Shown here in pieces: positions 55,367 through 64,000 of a DNA stretch of 64,000 nt; the first letter of the stretch is position 1, and the number at the start of each line of letters is the position of its first letter. Source of the DNA: Caenorhabditis remanei. Taxonomy: Eukaryota; Nematoda; Chromadorea; Rhabditida; Rhabditidae. The notes beneath the pieces were generated by a model. That model saw only the letters and a list, made by a program, of their open reading frames with translations. It was not told where the DNA came from and did not search any database. The stretch lies in assembly GCF_010183535.1 (NCBI RefSeq), contig NC_071332.1:21204001-21268000 (forward strand), written 5' to 3'. Both the position numbers and the translations under genes were made by a program.

Positions 55367-57163
55367 ATGAACCGCTGCCTCAAAACCATCTTCTTCCTAT
55401 TCCTTATCGGAAATGCGTCCGGATTTTATGACAACTACACCTGTAACTACTGCGGGCAATTGGTGTATGGAGTCGTGTTGCCGAATGATGTGGAGACGTT
55501 GATCTCGGTGACCGAGATGTATTTTCAGGTAGGAGAGGGTCTAGTGGGGATTAAAAAATGTTTTAAAAGTTCCTTAACCTTCAAAATTGGCTAACTTTGA
55601 AAGCCCGTCACGAAGTCAGTTTTAGTCACTGCTTAAACATTTGTACATATTTGTGTAGACCAATTTCAGGGCTACGTTATCATAGTTAACCATTTTTTGA
55701 TAGCTCCACCCGCTTTTGAGATACGCGCCTTTAAAGATGGTGGCCTGCAGGAGGGGAGAGAGAGCAACGGGAATAGACGCAGAGAGTTTTCGCTACCCTG
55801 AATTTAATGCCTCATATCTGAAGAATGGGGCGAAGCTATCGAAAAGTTAAAAACTACGAAAATGTTGGAAATTTTATGTAAATCATTTTTGTAGCTGACA
55901 AATATTCTGTATTAAAAATCCTGAAAACGTCAGCTTTTCAGTGATATGAAATTCGCTAGAAAATATTGTCAGCAGAGCGCATTTTCATAGAGCTTGTGCT
56001 AGAATACCGTATAAGCCAAAAATAACGCGTACATTTACAATTCTTAGGCAATTCTGAAGGCAATTCTGAATAAGTTTTCAGATTTTTTTGCTTTTTTTTG
56101 TAAGTCAACTTTGTGCCGAGTTATGAAAGTTTCAAGCTGTCGGACACTGATCCCCAAGACTTTGTCTTAAATTACCCTCAGAAATCAAAAAATTCACCAA
56201 CACATTTTCATATTACTAGGAAGCTCAGGAAATGAGGATTTTGAATCAGGTTTCAATTTTCTGATCGCTCAAAATCGGACTGAGTTACAGTGTGCTATGT
56301 AACTCCTTCCATTTTCGACATTTGCAGAATTTTAGCTTTCTAGACATATAAATTAATCTGTTATTTTTGCTTCTGCGCCTGTCAAAATTCACACATCAGA
56401 CACTACTAGTAATGAAAATGCCCTCTGTTAACAATATTTTAGAACATTTTCAAAAAAATCTTATATCACTAAAAAGCTGACGTTTTAAGGATTTTTAATC
56501 ATTAAAAACATTTCTAATATGTCAAAACTAAACCGAGATACAGGATTTGTAATCCTAAAAATTTTTGGTCAGTGTAAACCATACTTGCAAACTGGGCCGA
56601 CGGGTAACTCGCTTCAATCTCAATATTATGAGCTGAAAAATATGCCAAAATGTAGGTCTCAGCGAGTTCAATGTCCGTGACCCACTACGGGCCGGATGGC
56701 TATTTGCTATGATGCCACGGGGCTGGGAAAAATGCCAAAAAACGCGAAAATGGCCAAAAAAGTCTTTTTCCAGCCCGGCCCGCGGCACATTAACGAATAG
56801 CCATCCGGCCTGTAGTAGGTCACGGACATTGAACTCGCTGAGACCTACATTTTGGCATATTTTTCAGCTCATAATATTGGGATTGAAGCGAGTTACCCGT
56901 CGGCCCGGTTTGCAAGTATGGTGTAAAGTTACACTGACCAACTCTATCCCTTCAACATCCCAATATTTCAGTACAACTACTGCCCCGCCTACTTCTCCTT
57001 CCTGCCACTCGCCCAATGTGTCACCGGCTTCACGACCGCTATGAGCTGGGTCTACCGTCCTCTCTACGCCGCTCTCTACCCGGTCAGAGACTCCATATGC
57101 CCAGGTGTCTGTGGTGGCGAGACCGGCGAGAATTATGAAATCGTTTTTAAGAAGAAGAAGTGA
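55367..57163 (+). CDS. Small secreted Cys-rich protein
   Basis: Exons 55367-55528 and 56972-57163 give 117 residues. The signal peptide (MNRCLKTIFFLFLIGNASG) is followed by a Cys pattern YTCNYCGQL, YCPAYF, AQCVTG, SICPGVCGGE and a basic KKKK end. CxxC and CxxxCGG spacing suggest a disulphide-stabilised fold, and the central part is aromatic-rich. I do not recognise the family. The 1443-nt intron carries a MITE and a long palindrome. Confidence 0.7.
55610..55900. repeat. MITE chain in the small secreted gene intron
   Basis: TTTTTTGATAGCTCCACCCG, CTTTTGAGATACGCGCC, GAGACGCAGAG-like and AGCTATCGAAAAG modules of the family seen at 49.8 and 54.2 kb. Confidence 0.6.
56572..56936. mobile_element. 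Long palindromic MITE, 365 bp
   Basis: ACCATACTTGCAAACTGGGC at the left and GGTTTGCAAGTATGGT at the right. The arms (about 160 bp) include GGTCTCAGCGAGTTCAATGT / ACATTGAACTCGCTGAGACC and GGATGGCTATT / AATAGCCATCC. The short loop is AT-rich. Intron of the small secreted gene. Confidence 0.8.
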
Positions 57164-57743
57164 TTTTTACTTGGATCACTGAATAAAGTTATAATGAGCA
57201 TTATATTGAAAAATCCCTTAAAGAAAAAAGACCAGAGATCGCCGGAAACATGTCCACTCCAGAAAAATTGTTACATATAAAATAATTTCACTTTTTTCAA
57301 CATGTCCTTCCTCAAGTACATCGATTGCACAACTCATCCGGACGGCGACTAATTACATGGCCACTTGTAGAAATCCTAGCGGGAAACTAAGAGGAAACTA
57401 AGCCTGCCGTCCTAATTAGTGAAATCGTGTGTTAATTGCCCTCCAATCCGCCTAGTTTCACGTCATCATTCATTTCATTTGCCATCATTAGCAGCATCTT
57501 CGTTTCCTTTCATTTATTCGTTTTCTATGCGTATCATTTTCCGACTATCCGTTCGTTTCGTGTCGTCTTCTTGGCTAGCTGGTTCCCATGTTTCCTGTTT
57601 TTTTGGTGGTAGTGATGGGCATGCCGCCTTTTCATTTCTTATCTTTTGTTACTTTTCGTTTTTGACCTTGTAGTAGTTATGAGGGGGCTTATAATCTTTG
57701 AGATATGGCCTAGGAATTCGTATTCCTAGAATTTTGAATTGTG

Positions 57744-58340
57744 GCCTAGAATCCCTGATAGATGATCTAAGAATACAAACTCCCGGTAGTTTGGATAGTG
57801 ACCTAGAAGCCTTGAAACCCGAATACCCGGAATTTTAAAAAATTGAGGTATAATCTATGAGACCTGGCCTAGAAACCCTCAGCCCTGTAATTTTGAATTG
57901 TGTCCTAGAATCCCTAGGAGATGGCCTAGGATCCCAAACATCCTTAATTTTGCCTGGTGACCTAGAATTCCTAAGAGATGGCCTAAGAATACAAATTTCC
58001 GGAGTTTCGAATCGTATCCTAGAACCCCCTCTAAGATGGTCAAGGAAACCATAGCTCTGTAATTTTCTAATTGTGGCCTAAAATCCCAAAAATATTGCCT
58101 AGGAACCAAAACTCCCGGAGTTTTAGATAGTGGTTTGGAATCTCTGAATCCAAATGCGCAAGGATTTCGGATTGTGACCTAGAATTCATAGAAAAATGGC
58201 CTAGAAAACCAAACAGTCAGAATTTTGGATGATGACAAAAAATCCCTCCTCTGAGATGACCTAGAAATCCAAATACCCCAAATTTTGAGTAGTGGCCTAG
58301 AATCCTTGATAGATGGCGTAGGAAACCAAATACTCAAAAC
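57744..58340. repeat. Degenerate 57-59 bp tandem repeat
   Basis: About ten units beginning CCTAGAATCCCT and containing GAGATGGCCTAGG, AACCAAA and ACTCCCGGAATTTTG. Spacing between CCTAGA starts is mostly 57 or 59 bp. From 58380 a few CTAGGCCA pieces are inverted. Confidence 0.75.
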
Positions 58341-58952
58341 TCTTAGGCTGCGACCGAGGCAGCCAAAACTTGCATTTCTAGGCCATTCGAGAAATTTTCG
58401 GGGTTCCTAGGCCACCTCTCCGGAATTCTAGGCCACAAAAAAATTCTGGGAATTTCTTCATTTTCTAGGCCATTTTTTTCCCAATTTTCGAGTCACTAGA
58501 CCACCAAACTATGCCACCATTTTTTTCTGTCCCAGATATTCCAAAAGTACAAAGCCATCCCCCCTTTTCTCCGAACTAATCCAAATCCGATGACCATAAA
58601 AAAGTTTCGTTCCTCTGCTGCCTGCCGACGGATGTCTATTTGACACTTTTCTTCTAATCCTACCAGTTGGCCTTTTTCTTCATTTTTTTGTATTTTTGGT
58701 CTAAAATTACCCTTAGAAATTTAAAATTCAAAAAAATCGACTATGACTAGAAAGCTAAGGAAATGAGGATTCTGAATCAGGTTTCAAATTTCCGATCGCT
58801 CAAAATTTGACTGAGTTACAGTATGCTATGTAACTCCTTCCATTTTCGACATTACCAGAATCTGAAAACTGATTCAGAATCCTTGTTTCCTCAGCTTTCC
58901 AAATATATAAACTTCTTTTCCAATTTTTCCTGTCGAGACCCTCAAAACTAGC

Positions 58953-58990
58953 CACTACCGTCCCCCACCTAAAGGGGGGGGACGGTAGTG
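58953..58990. repeat. Perfect 14-bp-stem hairpin
   Basis: CACTACCGTCCCCC, a short spacer, then GGGGGACGGTAGTG with a run of eight G. No terminator or RNA gene context recognised. Confidence 0.7.
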
Positions 58991-60007
58991 ATGAATAAAT
59001 CATCCGCCAGCCTTAATTAGCACCCAAGTCGTCTCGAAGGTCGTTACGGAATAGAACGAGTATCCGGTCAGTTAGCCATAGTAGTAGGTGGTAATATAGC
59101 TAATTGGCATGAAGTTTTGGGGGTAGAGTGTTTGGAATTGAAAAGATTTGGCGAGAAATTTCTGGCATTGGTATAATATTTTTGGTGATCGGTGGCTTTA
59201 CTTGACGGTGACCAGCAATTTACTAATTTTGTTAGAAAATTGATTGAAAAATGCAATTTTGTTAAATTTTATTTCGTAGAGACACTGTTTTATATGTTCT
59301 AAAAATGGGAAAAAAAACCAAAAAAATCGATCAGTTTTTCAATTTTTCATGAAAAATGCCAAGTAGTGCCATAGCCTTCCCTATTCCCCCAACTTATTTA
59401 TTTTTGCTATGCATACTAAACGAAACATGGGCTACATTTTTGTAATTAACAACTTTTTTCTGAGACGTTTCCCTGAGGAGTTATGACATAGTGAAATAAG
59501 GGAGCCTGAGAGGTAGTCTAACCAGGAGAGCCTTCAGGAGGAAGGGGGTGTCAAGTGTCACACCGCCCATTTTTGTCCTATTACTACAGTTTTTAATATG
59601 TATATTAAACAAAGCTAGGGCTACATTTTTGTAGTTTACAACTTTTTTGTAGGATTACTGTCTAGACAGTTATGAAGGGTGGAAGTTGGTCAATGTATAG
59701 TGCTACACTGACCGAAGTTGGGCAGTGCAATATTACACTGACCAAATTCAACCTTTCATAACTTATCAGGGAGGGCTCCTGCAAAAAAGTTGTCGACTAC
59801 AATTATGTAGCACTTGTCTTGTTTAGTCTATCCTGAAAATTTTGGCGCGATTGGATTTTCCTGGAAGCCGTGACGGGATATTAAAAAAAAACTCTTTGTT
59901 GGTACACAATGTCCCGATTTTCTCCGTCCCCTTTCTATTGACCGTGATAACTGACCGTCATTCCGCTACATTAAACTTCATGCCTCATTCTTTAGCTTTT
60001 TTTCAGA

Positions 60008-62652
60008 ATGCTACCCTTTCTTCTTATATTTTCTGTTATTCTATGCAACCACTTCACGGATTCCGCTCAAGTCCCACGGATACAAAATGGGATTGTTGGT
60101 AAGTCCATAACTCCCTTCTCTCATGAAACCTATTACGTGTTCCAGGAGAACCCGAAGTGATCTGCGACATCCGTCACATTCGTATCACCATGAAAACCCT
60201 GCAGCCATTCCTAGGGAACCTCTACGCCAAGGGATTCTTCCACAAGTCGGAATGCAGAATCCGTGGGAATTCCACGGCAAATTCAGTTGAGATAGTGATC
60301 CCGGTGGATTCCGATTGTGGGATCCGCCGGAAGCGAATGATGAATCCAAGAGGGATTTTACTGGATACAATTGTCATATTGATGTTCCACCCTGTCTTCC
60401 TAACCCAGACGGATCGGAGTTATCACGTACAGTGCCAGTACACCGAGTCGGAAAGGACAGTGACAAACGCATTGGATGTGAGTATGCAGCCAGCATCCGA
60501 GCTCCCTCAAAGCATCCAACAACAAGACGAAGCCTCGGCGCCCGTGTGCAAGTACGAGGTCCTCATGGAGAGCTCCACAGGCGCCCCGCTATCTCACGCT
60601 ACAGTAGGCGACCAGGTCTACCATAAATGGTTTTGCGACGGTAGCAACAAGGAGATGTACTGTATGACCGTCCACTCGTGTGTCGTCGATGACGGCCAAG
60701 GGTTTGGACAAAAGTTGGTCGATGAACAGGGGTGCTCCTTGGACCCGTTTATACTGAAAGAGTTGGAGTATAAGGAGAATGAACTGGAGGCTGGACAGAT
60801 GTCGAGTGTGTTCAAGTTTGCGGATAAACCGACGGTATTCTTCAGTTGTATGATAAGAGTGGAGATGAAGGAGTCGGCGGAGACACCGTGTGTGACTCCA
60901 ACTTGCAAGGCCTCTTCCTCTGGAAAACCCGAATCTCTCGACGTCATGACCAGCCGAAAAGTGTCCGATGAAAACATACCCCCTGGATTCCCAAGACCTC
61001 CAAATGACACCAGACTTCAGAAGTCGGCAAAGTTCTCCTCAAGCGACTATACCAATAGCGACTTTTGGATGATGAGTTGGAGGAAGAAGTGGGAGAAGAA
61101 AAAGATAAAATGAGCAAGATTCCGGCGGCTACGTAAGTCTAATTGGTTTTCTAGGGGTTTTATTTCGTATGTTGGAAATTTCAGAATGAACCGACTGATA
61201 CGGAGGGATGTCGCATCGAATAAGAACAAGTTGCTGGCAGATTTTGATGTAGCGGCGCCATCTGTCAACGTGCAAGACCTCCCAGAATCAGAACTCGGCG
61301 ACAAAACATCTGACAAATCCAGAAAACTTCGAACGGTGACGTCATCAGAAGTGTGCTTCACTCGGACTAATATCATATTGAGCCTGCTGATCCTGGTGGC
61401 ATTGGGCATTGTGACGGTGTCGCTGATGTATTTGGTGATAAGTAGAGTGGCGGAGAGAGGTGAGAACTTATGCATGCTAAACAAGACAAGGACTACATTT
61501 TTGTAGTTGACCACTTTTTTGTAGGGCACCTCCCTAATAAGTTATGGCGAAGTGAAAGACGGGAGCGTGTGAGGTAGGATGTCCAGGAGAGTTTTCAGGA
61601 GGAAAACTGTCACGCCGTCCATTTTTGTCCTATTACTACAATTTTTGAAATGTATACTAAACAAGACCAGGGCTACATTTTTGTATTTGACAACTTTTTG
61701 ATTGGACATTTCCCTGATAAATTATGAAAGGTTGAAGTTGGTAGGTGTAAACCCAACTTTGGTCAGTGAAACACAATACACTAACCAAAGAGTTTGAGAT
61801 CCCGTCACGCCTTCCGGAAAAATCCAACAGTCTTCATGTTTTCTGGCTATACTAATCAAGACTAAGGCTACATTTTTGTAGTTGACAACTTTTTAGTAGG
61901 GCACCTCCCTGGTAAGTTATGAAATGTTGAATTTTTTGGTCAGTGTAAAATTACACAGCCCAACTTTGTTTAGTGGTGTTAACGGCTAAAAAATGGTCCA
62001 AATCAGCTGGAAATAGTCTGAATCTAAAGAAAATGACCGAAATTTCACTGAAAATTGGCTAAAATGTTTATTTTCTTTAAAAACGCGAAATTTTTATAAA
62101 AACGGCTGAAAGTTGGCTGGAAACAGCCAGATTTTGAAATTAGCTAAAAATCCAATTGAAACGGTCAAAATATGACAAAAATCGGCTGAAATTCAGCAAA
62201 AACAGTGGTTTTGCTTCTTTTAAACGCGAAATTTTGTATTGAAACGGCTGAAACTATACACTGACCAACTTGGACCCTTCATAACTGTCTAGGAAGACGA
62301 CATACAAAAAGTTGTCAACTACAAAATTGTAGCCCATGTTTTGTTTAGTATACATACCAAAAACTGGGGTGATGGGACAAAACCGGGCGATGTGACAGTC
62401 TTCCCCCTGGAGGCTCTCCTAGTCAACCTACCTCACACGCTTTCTTACTTCACTATGCTATAACTCATCAGGGAAGTGTATTACAAAAAAGTTGTCAACT
62501 ACAAAAATGTAGTCCTAGTCTTGTTTGGTATGCGTACCAAATCTTAAAAAAATAGGCATATCCCAAAGATTACAAAATTTAACTTTAAAAATATTTCAGA
62601 ATGTGCCAGCAGAAAGTCGAAAAAGCTACCCCTACCGGATTTCTCACGTTAA
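60008..62652 (+). CDS. Cuticlin-like ZP-domain membrane protein (CUTL family)
   Basis: Exons 60008-60098, 60146-60960, 61059-61132, 61185-61459 and 62600-62652 give about 435 residues. The signal peptide (MLPFLLIFSVILCNHFTDSA) is followed by a ZP domain at about 25-290: NGIVGEPEVICDIRHI, PFLGNLYAKGFFHKSECR, VQCQYTES, PVCKYEVL, VHSCVVDDGQG and FSCMIRV with paired Cys. The splice 60960/61059 creates SRKRLL, a basic furin-like cleavage site, just before an acidic stretch. Exon 4 encodes one membrane helix (IILSLLILVALGIVTVSLMY), and the tail is short and basic. CUTL proteins form cuticle ridges and apical matrix after cleavage. TTTTTTTCAG one base before the ATG fits SL1 trans-splicing. Keeping the 98-nt intron 60961-61058 instead gives an anchorless protein ending at 61113. 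Confidence 0.88.
61480..62540. repeat. MITE cluster in the last intron of the ZP gene
   Basis: At least four family copies or halves: 61480-61620, 61655-61800, 61850-61975 and 62270-62530. Ends are CTACATTTTTGTAGTTGACC or GTTGTCAACTACAAAAATG, and the TACACTGACCAACTTGGACC type interior is present. Confidence 0.65.
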
Positions 62653-64000
62653 TCAATCAAAAAGGAAATCATTAGTACTCAATTGTTTTTCCCGTTTTTA
62701 AAGATTTACCGGTAACTCGATCTATGTTGGATTTTCCAAGAACCTCTAATGGAGCGGCATTGAAATGGATTTCAAATCAACCATTTTGAAAATATTGGAG
62801 TTTTTTGAGAAAAGTTATAGCCTGCTGAAGTTGGTGCCGTTCTATTAGAGGATTTATGGTATTTCATACGTTTATTTATTTATTTCTAATACCACTATTC
62901 CCCAAATAAATTGTATCCTTGTCAAAACATTTCTGAACATGTTGTTTATCTCTGTGCCCCCGAGAACACCCCCCTCGTCAAACCTCATCCCCCTATCCCA
63001 CTACTCAACAAAAATCAAATGGTCAAAGGATAAAAGAGTGATAAAATACCCACAAAATAGTATATCCAGAGTGAGAGACGCAGAGAAAGATAGATAGAGA
63101 TAGAGGAGCAGTTGGTTCCCCTCGGAGAGTCTGGAGACATTTTTGTTTGATCCCCCGGACCTCTATTCGATTTTTGAAAATTTTCGATGGAAATTTCGCT
63201 GGAATAACCAAGCTGAAGATTTCTTAAGAAAGTGCGATAAGTGTGAGTTTTTTTGTTTTTTGAAAAATGATTTCGAGAAATAAGAAATGTGGTGAACACC
63301 TGGAGGTACGGGTGGGTGTGAATTGATGAGATGAAATGAAAAATATGATTTATTTTTCATTTTGAGTCTCAATCTTCAAATATGCCCAACTTTTTTGCCA
63401 AAGAGCGGTAAGTTTTTAGGCAAAAGTTTTCCAAAAAAAAAAAGAATTTTTGATTGTCTGGCGTGTTTTTGGCGCTTTCAAGCCTTCCCATGGAAAATAG
63501 AGAAACATGGTAGGCTGGGGTGCCTTGGGCGCTAACAAACTTCATATTCTGTTTTTGAAGTTCTACCTTTTGACTCTGGCGCGCCTTCGACGCCTCTTCC
63601 TGTTTGATAATTCTAGATTGAAAATAGGAGTTTTGGGACAAGTTTTGGCATATCTGGCGTACCTTTGACGCGTTCTTAATGTAAAATACGGGATTTTCAA
63701 AAATTTAGGGTTTCAACCATGCTTGTTTTCAATTTTTCATCGCAAATCTGAACATTTTGATGATTTTTCAGAATTTTTTAAAAGAATTCCTCTAATTCTG
63801 AATCATAGTCGAAAATTTGACTTTTTCGCGAAACAAATTCAAAAAATTACAGAAAATTCGAAAATTAGAAATCTAGATTGAAAATAAGAGTTTTGGGACA
63901 ATTTTTGGCATATCTGGCGTACTTTCGACGCGCTTTTAATGTAAAATACGGGATTTTCAAAATTTAGGGTTTCAACTGGTCTGGGGCACCTAGGACGCAA
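62653..64000. other. Downstream spacer, possible promoter of a next gene
   Basis: A small inverted pair (CCTCTAATGGAGCGGCAT / GTGCCGTTCTATTAGAGG) lies at about 62742-62854. Around 63066-63090 GAGAGACGCAGAGAAAG is followed by purine-rich leader-like sequence and a GTGAGT donor near 63241, so a gene may start here and run out of the window. 63440-64000 has four CTGGCGxxCCTTxGACGC motifs, as in anillin intron 2. Confidence 0.4.

Larger units (their letters stand above)
57164..60007. other. Intergenic region with a tandem repeat and MITEs
   Basis: 57.3-57.7 kb is pyrimidine-rich without a believable gene. A 57-59 bp tandem repeat follows, then AT-rich DNA, a hairpin at 58953-58990, and MITEs at about 59390-59560 and 59605-59830. 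The last 180 bp are the probable promoter of the ZP gene. Confidence 0.5.

Noticed and set aside
57419..57673. 84-residue forward frame with hydrophobic end
   Set aside because: No signal peptide at the start, no splice partners, and pyrimidine-rich noncoding composition.
58953..58990. Hairpin with G-run as a rho-independent terminator
   Set aside because: Bacterial-type terminators do not apply in a nematode nuclear genome, and no T tract follows.

Overview
The window is nuclear DNA from a nematode of the genus Caenorhabditis, most likely C. elegans. The evidence is many 45-55 nt introns with GT...TTTTCAG borders, probable SL1 trans-splice acceptors just upstream of start codons, and nematode-specific families (Srz receptors, DUF19, WSN, C6, cuticlin-like ZP). 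Introns and intergenic DNA are full of palindromic miniature transposons (MITEs), as on autosome arms. Placement on a specific chromosome is not proven by the sequence. All exon models were assembled by eye from splice sites and reading phase. They are internally consistent (coding lengths divide by three, joins keep phase) but have not been checked against transcripts.

Layout. 0-2.6 kb: an apparently intact PIF/Harbinger transposon with convergent transposase and MADF-protein genes. 4.1-5.1 kb: a small unrecognised gene. 7.1-14.2 kb: a reverse-strand gene for an Ala/Gln/Lys-rich coiled-coil protein with WPPP motifs, with a second possible promoter and two possible last exons. 15.8-21.1 kb: chemoreceptors, namely a possible Srz fragment, an intact Srz gene, an Srz pseudogene split by a MITE, and a second seven-helix receptor. 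21.5-26.9 kb: a secreted DUF19 protein and an inosine-uridine-type nucleoside hydrolase, both reverse. 27.3-36.0 kb: a forward anillin gene with repeat-filled introns. 36.9-42.3 kb: three reverse-strand secreted C6-domain proteins, two with long Thr-rich VEPTTT repeats. 42.5-42.8 kb: a 103-residue CARD-only protein. 46.4 kb: a tRNA-Asn. 49.5-51.6 kb: a WSN-domain membrane protein. 52.3-55.2 kb: a major-facilitator anion transporter of SLC17 type. 55.4-57.2 kb: a small secreted Cys-rich protein. 60.0-62.7 kb: a cuticlin-like ZP protein.

There is no single pathway or operon; these are mostly independent genes. Secreted and surface proteins predominate (C6, DUF19, WSN, ZP, receptors), as is usual for a fast-evolving autosome arm. 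The most notable items are the CARD-only gene, the chimeric C6 paralogue, the Harbinger element whose start codons lie inside its terminal repeats, a hAT-type MITE family with clean 8-bp target duplications, and a possible switch between membrane-anchored and anchorless forms of the ZP protein.
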